Part shown: in pieces, positions 30,807 through 39,431 of the stretch
Layout: each line of letters begins with the position of its first letter
How positions within the stretch are numbered: the stretch's first letter is position 1
DNA from: an uncultured Clostridia bacterium
GTDB taxonomy: Bacteria; Bacillota; Clostridia; Christensenellales; CAG-138
Length of the DNA: 39,431 nt
NCBI GenBank assembly: GCA_944336625.1
Contig: CALVLF010000118.1
Span: 1 to 39,431, forward strand
Direction: 5' to 3'
Notes under the pieces: model-generated
Told to the model about the DNA's origin: nothing
The model's input: the letters and a program-made list of their open reading frames with translations, nothing else
Databases searched by the model: none
Program-made: the position numbers and the translations under genes

Positions 30807-31946
30807 TTATCTGCGGCGGAAACGGCGCAGCATAGGCAGAATGCTGCCGATGGCTTCCGCCGTTTCATCCATCTCCTGAATGGTATTCTCCGGACTTAAA
30901 GAGAAACGGATAGCGCCTTCCTGCCGCTCCCCGGTTACGCCCATGGCGTTCAGGATGCGGTTTTTTCCTTTTTTATGGGCACTGCAGGCAGAGCCGGTGG
31001 ATACGTAGATCCCCTTTTCTTCTAGCGCATGCAGAAGGACTTCCCCCCCTACGCCTAGGAAAGCCATATTGAGGATATGGGGAGCACCGGCCTCTACCGG
31101 CGGCCCGTTCAGGATGACATCCGGCAGGCGCAGAAGGCCTTCATACAGGCGCTGCTTGCAAGCCAGCATGCGCTGGCGGTATGCCTCCGCGTTTTTGATA
31201 TATTCCAGGGCCGCCACTTCCATTCCCAGGATGCCTGGCACGTTTGTGGTGCCGCTGCGAAGGCCCTTTTCCTGCCCGCCACCCAGCTGCCCGCCGGAAA
31301 AGCGAACGCCCCGGCGCACATAGAGGACGCCCACCCCCTTGGGTCCATGGAATTTATGGCCGCTGATGGAATAAAAATCAAAGTCCCGCCCACTGAAGGG
31401 AATTTTCAGATATCCCTGAACCCCATCCACATGAAATAAGGCATTGGGCGCCTTCATATGGATAAGCCGGCTGATGGAGGGGATGTCATTTATGGCGCCT
31501 ACTTCGTTATTCACCTGCATGATGGAAACGAAAAGGGTATTGGGAGAAAGGAGGCGCTCCAGCCCTTCCAGGCTGACTTTCCCCTCCCCGTCTACGCAGG
31601 CAAACTGGACGTCATACTGGCGCTCTAGCCGGCGGAAGGGCTCATATACCGACGGATGCTCCGAAGCCCCGGCGATGATCCGTCCCCTGCCTCGTATTGC
31701 TGAAAGCGTACCAAATATGGCCATATTATTGCTTTCCGTTCCGCCGCTGGTAAAGAGGATCTCCTCTGCCGTTACACCAAGGCTGCTGGCAAATGTCATT
31801 CTGGCGTTATTAACCGCCCGTTCCGCAGCTACGGCCGGCGAATAGGCTGCTGCCGGATTATAATAATCTTCCGTCATAGCTGTTAATACCCTTTGGGCTG
31901 CCAGAGGAAGCGTACGCGTTGTTGCGCTGTTATCTAAATAAATCAT
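30807..31946 (-). CDS. nifZ: Cysteine desulfurase (NifS/IscS family, ThiI partner)
   Basis: 379 residues. A PLP enzyme that takes sulfur from cysteine and passes it as persulfide. Features are MIYLDNSATT at the start, the ESNNMAI block, HVDGVQ with the cofactor-binding Asp, the PLP lysine in SGHKFHGPKG, and the catalytic loop STGSACSAHKK. In Bacillus the desulfurase next to thiI (NifZ) is dedicated to 4-thiouridine synthesis, and the same pairing here supports that role. The ATG at 31946 has GGAG 8 nt upstream and begins MIYLDN, the usual family start. Confidence 0.93.
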   Translation of the reverse strand: MIYLDNSATTRTLPLAAQRVLTAMTEDYYNPAAAYSPAVAAERAVNNARMTFASSLGVTAEEILFTSGGTESNNMAIFGTLSAIRGRGRIIAGASEHPSVYEPFRRLERQYDVQFACVDGEGKVSLEGLERLLSPNTLFVSIMQVNNEVGAINDIPSISRLIHMKAPNALFHVDGVQGYLKIPFSGRDFDFYSISGHKFHGPKGVGVLYVRRGVRFSGGQLGGGQEKGLRSGTTNVPGILGMEVAALEYIKNAEAYRQRMLACKQRLYEGLLRLPDVILNGPPVEAGAPHILNMAFLGVGGEVLLHALEEKGIYVSTGSACSAHKKGKNRILNAMGVTGERQEGAIRFSLSPENTIQEMDETAEAIGSILPMLRRFRRR

Positions 31947-32036
31947 GGTTTCATCTCCATTTGTTGAAATTCGGGCGGAACCCATCTTGGCGGCAAACCA
32001 TAGCTGGCTCCCCCTTTATTTCATATATATGTTTTC

Positions 32037-32783
32037 TTATACTTTCCTGCTTCCCTCCTGTTCAAAGAGCAGAGAAAGAAATCTTTCCGGGTCCGCAAGG
32101 AAACGGCGGGTAAGCTGATAATGCTCCGTATCCTTATAATCAACCTGGCGGATAGGCCCTTCCTCCAACAGGTAGATAGCTGCCCCTGGATAAGCCATAA
32201 GGATAGGCGAATGGGTAGCGATGAGGATTTGGGAGCCCGCCCTGGCCAAATCATGCAGGGCACACAGCAGGGTCATCTGCCGGGAGGGGGAAAGAGCCGC
32301 TTCCGGCTCATCAAAAATATACAGTCCATGGCTGCCCAGCCGGTTTAACACCAAGGAGAGGAAGCTCTCTCCATGGGACTGGCGATGGAGGGAGCGGCCG
32401 CCATAGCTGTTTTTCAGCCGGCCGTCATAATCTACCTCCTCCAGAGCAGTGGCCAAATTATAGAAGCTCTCCGCCCGGAGGAAATAGCCATCCTGGGGCC
32501 GGGCTGGCTCACGGATCAGTTTAATATGCTGATACAGGCCGGAATGGGTATCCGACGAGGAAAAGCGCAGCTGCAAGGAGCCGCCTTCCGGGTTAAAGCC
32601 TGCGGCGATGGCAATGGCCTCCAGCAGGGTGGATTTTCCCATTCCGTTTTCTCCCACAAAAAATGTAACGGGAGAAACGGCAAGCTTTAAGGAAGTGAGG
32701 GACTGGATGGCAGGAATTTCCGCAAGATAGGCATCCAGGCCCCGAAAGTCCTGATCGAGAAGTTCTACGCTGCGGATAAACAT
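32037..32783 (-). CDS. ABC/SMC-type AAA ATPase, 248 residues
   Basis: Soluble stand-alone ATPase of the AAA_21/AAA_23 kind. It has Walker A VGENGMGKST (about residue 42-51), a signature-like SHGESFLSLVL, Walker B LYIFDEPEAALSPSRQ, and H-loop ATHSPIL. These proteins resemble RecF/ABC-type ATPases. Many are of unknown function and some belong to defence pairs, but no nuclease (such as a TOPRIM partner) is adjacent here. The ATG at 32783 is preferred over longer frames because AAGGAAAGGGA lies about 7 nt upstream and MFIRSVELL is a typical start. It is 90 bp before nifZ on the same strand. Confidence 0.82.
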   Translation of the reverse strand: MFIRSVELLDQDFRGLDAYLAEIPAIQSLTSLKLAVSPVTFFVGENGMGKSTLLEAIAIAAGFNPEGGSLQLRFSSSDTHSGLYQHIKLIREPARPQDGYFLRAESFYNLATALEEVDYDGRLKNSYGGRSLHRQSHGESFLSLVLNRLGSHGLYIFDEPEAALSPSRQMTLLCALHDLARAGSQILIATHSPILMAYPGAAIYLLEEGPIRQVDYKDTEHYQLTRRFLADPERFLSLLFEQEGSRKV

Positions 32784-32892
32784 TGCCTGTTCCCTTTCCT
32801 TAATTATCATTTGACAGTATATCACGAGTTCCGCGCCGGATACAAGTTTAAGGCGCACCAGATTTCTTCCGATTATTTTCACCTTTTTACCA

Positions 32893-32921
32893 TAGAATAA
32901 GAAGGGGTGTTGTGCTACAAT
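32893..32921 (+). promoter_or_regulatory. Extended -10 promoter for mcsA-mcsB-clpC
   Basis: TGC before TACAAT (32916-32921), with a poor -35 (TAGAAT). No CtsR heptad repeat (GGTCAAA-type) is visible around it, unlike Bacillus clpC operons. Confidence 0.45.
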
Positions 32922-32995
32922 CAGCATGGAAAGATGTTGGCTGCTAATGCGGCTGCATTTTCAAAACCATGCTTACGGCAAGGAGGTTTTTTCCT

Positions 32996-33466
32996 ATGTT
33001 ATGTGATTCCTGTAAGCAAAACGAAGCGGTTATCCATCGGATCGCTGTCGTCAACGGCAAAAAGTCCGAGCGGCATTTATGTGCCCAATGTGCAAAAAAC
33101 GCCGGCTTTTATTCTATAAAGCTCCCATCTTTTGCAGAACTCATGGATCTTTCCGCAGCGGAACCGGCGGAGCAGGAAAATACCCAGGCATGCGAATGCG
33201 GCATGACCCTGGCCCGTTTCCGGGAAACCGGTCTTTTAGGCTGCCCCAAGTGCTATGAAACCTTCCGGGATGCTCTGGCTCCTATCATTGAAAGAAGCCA
33301 GGGCGGCAGAAGCCGGCATATGGGGACCCGTCCGCCCTATGCCTCCCCTGCCCAGGCCGATCGAGACCGGCTCAAGGAGGCTCTCAAAGCGGCTGTAGAG
33401 AAGGAAGATTATGAGCAGGCAGCCCGGCTGCGGGATCAAATCCGGGCGTTGGAGGCTGATCAATGA
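32996..33466 (+). CDS. mcsA: McsA-like zinc protein, activator of protein arginine kinase
   Basis: 156 residues. Two zinc-binding units (MLCDSCKQNEAV with CAQC, then CECG with CPKC) are followed by a C-terminal UVR motif (about 118-153, EDYEQAARLRDQIRALE). McsA binds and activates the arginine kinase McsB. The ATG at 32996 has AAGGAGG 9 nt upstream; the ORF opens earlier but without a site. The stop overlaps the McsB ATG (ATGA). No ctsR gene precedes it. Confidence 0.93.
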   Translation: MLCDSCKQNEAVIHRIAVVNGKKSERHLCAQCAKNAGFYSIKLPSFAELMDLSAAEPAEQENTQACECGMTLARFRETGLLGCPKCYETFRDALAPIIERSQGGRSRHMGTRPPYASPAQADRDRLKEALKAAVEKEDYEQAARLRDQIRALEADQ

Positions 33467-34449
33467 TTTCGATTCAGTTGGAACATATTATTTTAAGCTG
33501 TCGGGTTCGTTTGGCTAGAAATTTTAAAGACCGTCCTTTTGTCAACAGACAAACGGAAGAGCAGGCTACTGCTATTTTGCAGGATACTAGTAAGCTTTTT
33601 CCGGAAAATGACGGATATTCCTTCCTACCCATGGCCCGGCTTGCGCCTTTGGAAAGGGCTTCCCTTGTAGAGAGCCATCTTTGCAGCACGGAGCTTATTG
33701 CCTCCAGTCAGGGTGGCGTAATCCTCAATAGACCCCGCACCCTTTCCATTATGCTGAATGAGGAGGATCACCTGCGAATCCAGGGAATCCTTCCAGGTCT
33801 GGATCTGCAGAAAGCATATGCCTTATGCCGGGAAGCAGAGGAAACCATTGGCGCTGCCTTTCCCTATGCCTTTGATTCCCAATATGGCTATTTGACGGCC
33901 TGCCCGACAAATCTCGGTACAGGCATGCGGGCTTCCGCCATGCTTCATTTGGCCGGACTGGCATTGACAGGCCAGGTGGAAAGCCTCCTTGCCCGCATCA
34001 CCAAGCTGGGCGTAGCAGTGCGCGGCTTTTACGGCGAAGGCAGCACCGCTCCAGGACACATCTATCAGATCTCCAACCAATATTCCTTGGGCGTGCAGGA
34101 AAACGAGCTTATGGATGCCCTTTCCGCCGTAATCAGCCAGCTGGCTATGCAGGAGATCCGTGCAAGAGCCCTGCTTCTCTCCACGCACCCATTGGAATTG
34201 GAGGATATGGTCGGGCGGGCCCTGGGCATATGCCGCTATGCAAGGAAGATGGATTTGAGCGAAGCCATGCAGGAGCTTTCTGCCATCAAGCTGGGGGTGA
34301 GCCTTGGGCTTTTGCCCCTGCCCATGGAGGAAATCGATGGGTTAATCGTAGCCTGCCAAGGCGCGCAGCTATCCTCCACCCCCCTGTCAGAGGATGAGGA
34401 ATGCGCTGCACGGGCAACCCGCCTTCGGGAAACCCTGGGGAAACTATAA
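33463..34449 (+). CDS. mcsB: Protein arginine kinase McsB
   Basis: 328 residues, shorter than Bacillus McsB (363). The phosphagen-kinase fold is clear: LSCRVRLARN, SIMLNEEDHLRIQ with the catalytic Glu, CPTNLGTGMRASAMLHL, and VRGFYGEGSTA. McsB phosphorylates arginines and so marks proteins for ClpCP. The N-terminus lacks about 15 residues relative to Bacillus. In the C-terminal helix, the place of the RDxxRA allosteric phosphoarginine pocket reads ECAARA, so the Arg-Asp pair is missing. It is translationally coupled to mcsA and followed by clpC 25 bp later. Confidence 0.95.
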   Translation: MISIQLEHIILSCRVRLARNFKDRPFVNRQTEEQATAILQDTSKLFPENDGYSFLPMARLAPLERASLVESHLCSTELIASSQGGVILNRPRTLSIMLNEEDHLRIQGILPGLDLQKAYALCREAEETIGAAFPYAFDSQYGYLTACPTNLGTGMRASAMLHLAGLALTGQVESLLARITKLGVAVRGFYGEGSTAPGHIYQISNQYSLGVQENELMDALSAVISQLAMQEIRARALLLSTHPLELEDMVGRALGICRYARKMDLSEAMQELSAIKLGVSLGLLPLPMEEIDGLIVACQGAQLSSTPLSEDEECAARATRLRETLGKL

Positions 34450-34474
34450 TTCTATCAATAAGAGGAGTTTACAT

Positions 34475-36895
34475 ATGGATTTTATTGAACGCTTTACGGA
34501 AGGCGCCAGGCGGGCCCTGGCCCTTGCGCAGGATACGGCCAAAGCCATGGGGCACAACTATGTGGGCAGCGAACACCTGCTTCTCGGGCTGATCCGGGAA
34601 GGGGAAAGCGCCGCTGCCCGGGCCCTCACACAGCTGGGCGTGAAGGAAGAGGATGTAGCCAACCGGGCGGATGCGCTCGTGGGCCATGGGGACTATCATT
34701 TTACCGATAGCTTCGGCTATACGCCCCGGACAAAGAAGATCTTGGAGCTGAGCTTATACGAAGCAAAGTCCTTGAAAAATAACTATATCGGGACTGAGCA
34801 TATTCTGCTTGCGATTCTCCGGGAGCGGGATTGTGTAGCCGTTCGAATTCTGGATGACCTAGGCTGCGATTTCAGTTTGCTCCGGCAGATGCTGGCTGGA
34901 ACCACAAACCCGCCCAAGGGTGCCAGCCAGAATGCTGGTGACCCGGATACACCCATATTGAACAAATATGGCAAAGATTTGACCCGCATGGCCCGGGAAG
35001 GAGAGCTGGACCCCGTTATCGGCAGAGAAAATGAGATACAGCGCATTATTCAGATCCTTTCCCGCCGCACCAAGAACAACCCCGTTCTCATCGGCGATCC
35101 GGGCGTAGGCAAAAGCGCCATTATCGAAGGCCTGGCGCAGCGCATCGCCTCCGGTAATATCCCAGAGCTGCTGAAAAATAAGCGGGTCGTTTCCCTGGAT
35201 CTTGGCGGCATGCTGGCGGGCACGAAATACCGGGGCGAATTTGAAGAGCGGATCAAATCTGCCATCGATGAATTAAAGGCCAGCGGACAGACGATCCTTT
35301 TCATCGATGAGCTTCATACTATCGTAGGCGCAGGGGCTGCGGAAGGGAGCATTGATGCCTCCAATATTCTTAAGCCAGCTTTGGCCCGAGGCGAAATCCA
35401 GGTGGTAGGCGCCACAACGCTGGATGAATACCGCCGCTATATTGAAAAGGACGCCGCCCTAGAGCGCCGCTTCCAGCCTGTAACCGTAGGCGAGCCCACC
35501 CGCGAGGAGGCTGTACAGATTCTATTTGGCCTTCGGGACCGCTACGAGGCCCATCATAAAGCCCGCATTACGGACGAAGCCATTCGGGCCGCCGTGGAAC
35601 TCTCAGATCGGTATATTTCCGACCGCTATCTTCCGGATAAGGCCATTGACCTGATGGATGAAGCGGCCAGCCGCGTGCGCCTGGCCACATACATTTCCCC
35701 GCCGGATATGAAGGCCCTGGAGGATAAGCTCAACGCACTATTGCAGGAGAAGGAAGAGGCCGTCAACAATCAGAATTTTGAGCGGGCCGCCTCCATACGG
35801 GATGAAGAGCATGCCCTGCGCAAGCAGATGCAGGATAAGAAGGAGCAGTGGTCCCGGGAGCGGGAAAATACCCAATGCATCGTTACAGAAAACGATATTG
35901 CAGAGGTGGTCAATGCCTGGACAGGCATCCCCGTCAAGCAGCTGACCGAGGATGAAAGCGAAAAGCTGCTGCATTTGGAAGAATCCCTGCATAAGCGGGT
36001 CATAGGCCAGGATGAGGCTATCAGCGCCGTATCCCGGGCTATTCGCCGGGCCCGGGCCGGGCTCAAAGACCCCAAGCGGCCCATTGGCAGCTATATTTTC
36101 CTGGGCCCTACAGGCGTGGGCAAAACCGAGCTTTCCAAGGCCCTGGCCGAAGTTATGTTCGCTGACGAGGATGCTATGATCCGCCTGGATATGAGCGAAT
36201 ATATGGAGCCCCACAGCGTGAGCAAGCTCATGGGATCCCCTCCGGGGTATGTGGGCTATGACGATGGGGGCCAGCTTACGGAGCGGGTCCGGCGCAAGCC
36301 ATACTGCGTCATCCTACTGGATGAGATCGAAAAGGCCCATCCAGACGTATTCAATACCCTTCTGCAGGTGCTGGAAGACGGCCGGTTGACGGATTCCAAA
36401 GGCCGCACGGTGGATTTTCGCAATACGATCATCATCATGACCTCCAATGTAGGCGCTTCCCGGGTAGGGAAAAACCGGGCCATTGGTTTCGGGGCAGAAT
36501 CCCCGGCCCTCACTTATGAGCGGATGCGGGAAGGTATGATGGAAGAATTGAAAAAGATCTTCCGTCCGGAGTTTCTAAACCGGGTGGATGAAATTATCAT
36601 CTTCCATCAGCTGGAAAAAGAGCAGACCCTTGAAATCGTCCGCCTGATGCTGCGGGGCGTGATCGAGCGCCTTCGGGAGCGGGGTATCGATCTTACCATA
36701 TCGCCGGAAGCGGAAGCACATCTGGCCAGCGATGGCTTCGATCCGGTCTATGGGGCGCGGCCCCTCCGCCGGGCAATCCAGCACCAGGTGGAGGACAGCC
36801 TGAGCGAAGAGATGCTCTCCGGCCGCATCCGGCTGGGAGATAAGGTTTCTTGCACCCTGGTGGATGGGAAACTGGCTTTTGAGAAAGTCGAATAA
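34475..36895 (+). CDS. clpC: ATP-dependent unfoldase ClpC
   Basis: 806 residues. It has two N-terminal Clp repeats with [14 protein letters not shown] and [14 protein letters not shown], whose Glu residues bind phosphoarginine in Bacillus. AAA1 has GDPGVGKS and [18 protein letters not shown]-containing middle domain lies at about 420-455 ([15 protein letters not shown]). AAA2 has GPTGVGKTE and [14 protein letters not shown]. An IGFG loop at about 670 can dock ClpP. It unfolds McsB-marked or adaptor-bound proteins into ClpP. The ATG at 34475 is chosen because AGAGGAG lies 8 nt upstream; the longer frame from 34394 runs inside mcsB. Confidence 0.97.
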   Translation: MDFIERFTEGARRALALAQDTAKAMGHNYVGSEHLLLGLIREGESAAARALTQLGVKEEDVANRADALVGHGDYHFTDSFGYTPRTKKILELSLYEAKSLKNNYIGTEHILLAILRERDCVAVRILDDLGCDFSLLRQMLAGTTNPPKGASQNAGDPDTPILNKYGKDLTRMAREGELDPVIGRENEIQRIIQILSRRTKNNPVLIGDPGVGKSAIIEGLAQRIASGNIPELLKNKRVVSLDLGGMLAGTKYRGEFEERIKSAIDELKASGQTILFIDELHTIVGAGAAEGSIDASNILKPALARGEIQVVGATTLDEYRRYIEKDAALERRFQPVTVGEPTREEAVQILFGLRDRYEAHHKARITDEAIRAAVELSDRYISDRYLPDKAIDLMDEAASRVRLATYISPPDMKALEDKLNALLQEKEEAVNNQNFERAASIRDEEHALRKQMQDKKEQWSRERENTQCIVTENDIAEVVNAWTGIPVKQLTEDESEKLLHLEESLHKRVIGQDEAISAVSRAIRRARAGLKDPKRPIGSYIFLGPTGVGKTELSKALAEVMFADEDAMIRLDMSEYMEPHSVSKLMGSPPGYVGYDDGGQLTERVRRKPYCVILLDEIEKAHPDVFNTLLQVLEDGRLTDSKGRTVDFRNTIIIMTSNVGASRVGKNRAIGFGAESPALTYERMREGMMEELKKIFRPEFLNRVDEIIIFHQLEKEQTLEIVRLMLRGVIERLRERGIDLTISPEAEAHLASDGFDPVYGARPLRRAIQHQVEDSLSEEMLSGRIRLGDKVSCTLVDGKLAFEKVE

Positions 36896-36912
36896 CATAA
36901 GACTATAAGAGG

Positions 36913-36999
36913 GGGGCTGCCGGATAGTACCCAGCAGCCCCAGAACAGCAAGCACCCGTATCGCATTTAGCCCGCGGGTGCTTTGCTTATCCTTTTACT
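36913..36999 (+). terminator. Double terminator after clpC
   Basis: First stem GGGGCTGC/GCAGCCCC (36913-36941). Second stem AGCACCCG/CGGGTGCT (36951-36982) followed by TTGCTTATCCTTTT. Together they close the mcsA-mcsB-clpC operon. Confidence 0.75.
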
Positions 37000-37224
37000 T
37001 TTTCCCCGTGGGCTCTTGGGGCTCTCTATAGGCCTTACTGGCTATTGTACAAGGGTAGAATCCAAATAACATCTGCTTCGGCGCATAGGCACGAGCAGGA
37101 AAAGCTATAACACCATAAAATCATGCTTATCAGCCGATCGGCCGATATGGAGAAGTGCTAGGAAAGAACTCTTCCAGAGGCCAGAGAAACTTCCACAATT
37201 CACAAATTATTTATGGGATTAACC
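37000..37224. other. Intergenic region before the amidase gene
   Basis: About 225 bp following the clpC terminator. No gene with a ribosome binding site was found. A small palindrome (GCCGATCGGC-like, near 37134) is present. No known RNA motif was recognised. Confidence 0.5.
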
Positions 37225-37253
37225 CAGACAAAAAGCGCGAAACATGCTAAAAT
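37225..37253 (+). promoter_or_regulatory. Extended -10 promoter for the amidase gene
   Basis: CAGACA, 17-nt spacer, TGC-TAAAAT. The predicted transcript start falls within a few nt of the ATG at 37261. Confidence 0.5.
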
Positions 37254-37260
37254 CAATAGC

Positions 37261-38241
37261 ATGAGAAAATTATTGCATAGGCTATTTCATATATTTATCG
37301 TTGCGGCGTTTCTCGTCCTTTCGCCTGCCGCCCTGGCTTACGACCTGCCCCAGGGCGTTCTTACCGTTGGCGACTATGGCGAAGATGTGCTAGCACTGCA
37401 GCAGCTACTCACTTCCCTAGGCCTTTATAATGAGGAGTGCTCCGGTACCTATTCAACCCATACCCGGGATGCGGTTATTGCGCTGCAAAGAAACCTAGGA
37501 TTAGAGATCGACGGCATTTACGGCCCTCAGACGGCAGCTGCTTGCGAAACCGCGCTGGCCGACGGGTCCCTTGTGATTTCCACCCCCTCGGCGAAGGAAG
37601 ATAAGCCTTTGACCGGCCTCATTATTGGCCTAGATCCCGGCCATCAGACGGAAGAAGACCCCGCTCTGGAGGCAATGCTTCCTGGCAGCGAGCGTACAAA
37701 ACCGCGCATGTCCCCAGGGGCTGTTGGCGTGAAAACCGGCGCCCAGGAATGTACCATTAATCTGGCCGTAGGCTTAAAACTGAAAAAGCTGCTGGAGAAT
37801 GGCGGCGCAACCGTGGTTATGACCCGCACGGATAATGCCGTTTGCCTCTCCAATCAAGAAAGGGCCAAGATGATGAACGAAGCTGGTGTGGATTTCTGGA
37901 TCCGCCTCCATTGCGACGCTTCCTCTTCTGCCCAGAACAGCGGCGCCCATGCCCTCGTTCCTTCCCGGGCTTATAACCCTGCCATATATAAAGAAAGCCT
38001 GGCTTTGGCCCAGCAGGTTCTTGCTGCTTTTTGCGAGGCCACCGGCGCTGCAGACGGTGGAATTGCCGCTTATATGAACCAGACGGGGTTCAACTGGTCG
38101 GACTATCCCGTTATGGCTATTGAAATGGGCTATCTCTCCAATGCGGAGGACGATGTCCGTTTGGGGCTGGATTCCTATCAAACCGCCTGCGCAACCGGCA
38201 TATATAACGGTATCGTATCCTACTACCAACAAGCCCAATGA
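37261..38241 (+). CDS. N-acetylmuramoyl-L-alanine amidase with peptidoglycan-binding domain, exported
   Basis: 326 residues. A signal peptide (residues 1 to about 26, ending AALA) precedes a PG_binding_1 domain (about 34-96, YGEDVLALQQLLTSLGLY and GIYGPQTAAAC). A catalytic Amidase_3 domain follows, with zinc ligands visible in GLDPGH, the Glu of GAQECTINLA and RLHCDA, and the catalytic Glu in AIEMGYLSN. It cuts the bond between MurNAc and the stem peptide, in the role of CwlC/SleC-like or daughter-cell hydrolases. The ATG at 37261 gives the signal peptide its natural start, but no Shine-Dalgarno site precedes it, and the promoter suggests a leaderless message. The lipoprotein gene follows 10 bp later. 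Confidence 0.93.
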   Translation: MRKLLHRLFHIFIVAAFLVLSPAALAYDLPQGVLTVGDYGEDVLALQQLLTSLGLYNEECSGTYSTHTRDAVIALQRNLGLEIDGIYGPQTAAACETALADGSLVISTPSAKEDKPLTGLIIGLDPGHQTEEDPALEAMLPGSERTKPRMSPGAVGVKTGAQECTINLAVGLKLKKLLENGGATVVMTRTDNAVCLSNQERAKMMNEAGVDFWIRLHCDASSSAQNSGAHALVPSRAYNPAIYKESLALAQQVLAAFCEATGAADGGIAAYMNQTGFNWSDYPVMAIEMGYLSNAEDDVRLGLDSYQTACATGIYNGIVSYYQQAQ

Positions 38242-38251
38242 GGTCCCCTCT

Positions 38252-39049
38252 ATGCTTCCTCGTCAGTTTTTCCGTTTTATTTCCCTGGCGCTCCTGATCT
38301 CTGGGATGTGCCTGTTTTTTTGCGGCTGCGCTTATCTTTTCCCTGCGGCGCCTTCCTCCTCTCCCACCCCAACACCATCCACGCCCCGGCCTACCCTTTC
38401 CCCCTCGCCAACGCCCCGGGCGGGGAATCCCGTCTGGCTTTTTTATCAGGATTTTTATGACGCAGCCCAGCAGCCTTTGGATGCCCTGCACGCTTCCTTA
38501 ACCCAGGCTGCATCCGCTCCGGAGGAACAGGCAGCCATGCTGGAAGGGGAATTGCTGCTTTGTGCCCTAGAGGACCGGCTTACAGAGGGCATGATGAGCT
38601 TTGGCCTGCTGCTCAGCGCCGACTCGAATTCCACATCCTCCTCCAGGGGTAGTTTCTCCTCTTCCGTTTCCGGGGCGGCTACCGGCAGCGGCTCCATAGC
38701 GTACCGCGGCAGCATTGCGGAACTTTCCTTCCAATATGAGGATGGTGCTTCCAGCTCCGGCAGTTTATCCGACTATAGGCTGCGCTATACTTACGAAAAT
38801 GCAGCTTCGGAAACTTATTCCATCTTGCTTCTCCATGCGCCCCAAGGCTGGGTTGCCCAGCTTACCACCCAGGAGGGGGCCTATATCCTGCGTTGCGCTG
38901 GAAGTGAAATTGGCCTTTATGTTATGCCCGTTCGCAGTGCAACCGAAGAAGCATCGCCGGCCCCATCTGCCGTATTAAATTATGAAAACTGCATCTTGGA
39001 CTATACACACTGCTGGCTATTGGATGGCAGCACCCTTTCCATGGAATAA
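38252..39049 (+). CDS. Lipoprotein of unknown function
   Basis: 265 residues. The lipoprotein signal ends in FFCGC (about residues 22-26). A Pro/Ser/Thr-rich linker (about 33-54) follows, then a helical part (about 60-120), a Ser/Gly-rich low-complexity stretch (about 125-150), and a beta-rich C-terminal domain. No family was recognised. The ATG has GAGG 8 nt upstream. It is probably co-transcribed with the amidase, so a role at the cell wall is likely but unproven. Confidence 0.75.
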   Translation: MLPRQFFRFISLALLISGMCLFFCGCAYLFPAAPSSSPTPTPSTPRPTLSPSPTPRAGNPVWLFYQDFYDAAQQPLDALHASLTQAASAPEEQAAMLEGELLLCALEDRLTEGMMSFGLLLSADSNSTSSSRGSFSSSVSGAATGSGSIAYRGSIAELSFQYEDGASSSGSLSDYRLRYTYENAASETYSILLLHAPQGWVAQLTTQEGAYILRCAGSEIGLYVMPVRSATEEASPAPSAVLNYENCILDYTHCWLLDGSTLSME

Positions 39050-39063
39050 AAAATAGTGATTTA

Positions 39064-39180
39064 TGCCAAGTAAAACTGAATTACAAGAAGCTGTCCGAGG
39101 AAGAAAAGAAATGACTAAAAAGAATTGCACAAAAGTCTGACTTGCTGAAAAATCCAAAGCCGCAACGTGAACAAAAGTAA
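39064..39180 (+). pseudogene. Possible gene relic with an internal stop
   Basis: One frame reads as plausible protein on both sides of a TGA at 39112: a YKKLSEEEKK segment before it and a KSDLLKNPKPQREQK segment after it, ending at TAA 39178. It has no start codon or ribosome binding site. It may be the decayed end of a lost gene. No family was recognised, and chance is possible in such a short AT-rich stretch. Confidence 0.25.
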
Positions 39181-39214
39181 AATGCGATAAGCATGAATTT
39201 GTCGGAGAACATAT

Positions 39215-39431
39215 ATGAAAATATATAATGTAGGGAACAGAGTTATGAATACATATCTTTATCGGATTAAAGATGGGTATGTAATGATTGATACTGGATA
39301 TGAGAATAGTTATCAAAAGTGCACTTCATCTATGAAACGACAAGGAATTTCATGGGATGATGTCAAATATATTTTTCTAACACACGCTCATGATGACCAC
39401 GCAGGCTTTTTGAAAGAAGTATTGGATAAAC
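39215..39431 (+). CDS. MBL-fold metallohydrolase, partial, cut by the window edge
   Basis: First 72 codons. The start MKIYNVGNRVMNTYLY is followed by a VMIDTGY strand (substrate-site Asp) and the metallo-beta-lactamase motif THAHDDHAGF, which holds the HxHxDH zinc ligands. GGAG lies 7 nt upstream of the ATG. The family includes thioesterases, lactonases, RNases and beta-lactamases, and the fragment is too short to choose. Codon use is AT-rich compared with the genes to its left, suggesting a different origin. Confidence 0.85.
   Translation, partial: MKIYNVGNRVMNTYLYRIKDGYVMIDTGYENSYQKCTSSMKRQGISWDDVKYIFLTHAHDDHAGFLKEVLDK

Noticed and set aside
32037..32783. AAA ATPase as part of an anti-phage defence pair
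   Set aside because: No nuclease, reverse transcriptase or other effector is adjacent; it lies next to the nifZ-thiI housekeeping pair.
1..39431. CRISPR arrays, insertion sequences, prophage genes or rRNA
   Set aside because: No regularly spaced repeats, transposase or integrase motifs, phage structural genes or rRNA segments were seen on either strand.

Overview
The window looks like the chromosome of a spore-forming Clostridia-type Firmicute of moderate GC content. It carries spoIVA, a mcsA-mcsB-clpC operon, a nifZ-thiI pair, an F-type ATPase, many lipoproteins with clear lipoboxes, and strong purine-rich Shine-Dalgarno sites. No IS element, prophage, rRNA or CRISPR array is visible.

Layout. 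1-1004 (-): start of the ATP synthase operon (atpI, partial atpB) with its promoter. 1141-2498 (-): a Vat-like hexapeptide acetyltransferase and a DUF6199-type lipoprotein in one operon. 2654-3207: a DUF6774-type small protein and tRNA-Pro(GGG). 3247-4868 (+): cardiolipin synthase with its terminator. 4882-6428 (-): spoIVA. 6443-17521 (-): a continuous eight-gene operon. 17614-19645 (+): a divergent sensor diguanylate cyclase. 19670-22109 (-): apbE and a MATE exporter. 22455-27710 (+): a small membrane ORF followed by livJHMGF. 27790-29483 (-): four small genes, including a DUF378 protein and an RsiV-like lipoprotein. 29489-32783 (-): thiI, nifZ and an AAA ATPase. 32893-36999 (+): mcsA-mcsB-clpC. 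37225-39049 (+): a cell-wall amidase and a lipoprotein. 39064-39431: an AT-rich edge with a possible gene relic and the start of an MBL-fold hydrolase.

The most interesting region is the eight-gene operon. In transcription order it encodes a PAS/GGDEF diguanylate cyclase, a VTC-domain protein, a DUF4956 membrane protein, a CotH-family kinase, a membrane-anchored TIM-barrel glycosidase-like protein with a CBM9-like tail, a membrane-anchored HEAT-repeat protein, a processive family 2 glycosyltransferase (QRRRW type), and a GGDEF-EAL phosphodiesterase. I read it as a synthase-type exopolysaccharide system with its own c-di-GMP synthesis and degradation enzymes, linked to a CotH/VTC/DUF4956 module that may phosphorylate a surface polymer or protein. 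A second diguanylate cyclase is transcribed divergently from the same 250-bp intergenic region. No PilZ domain is visible, so the c-di-GMP receptor is unknown.

All family assignments come from reading motifs in the sequence, without database searches. Promoters and terminators are read by eye.
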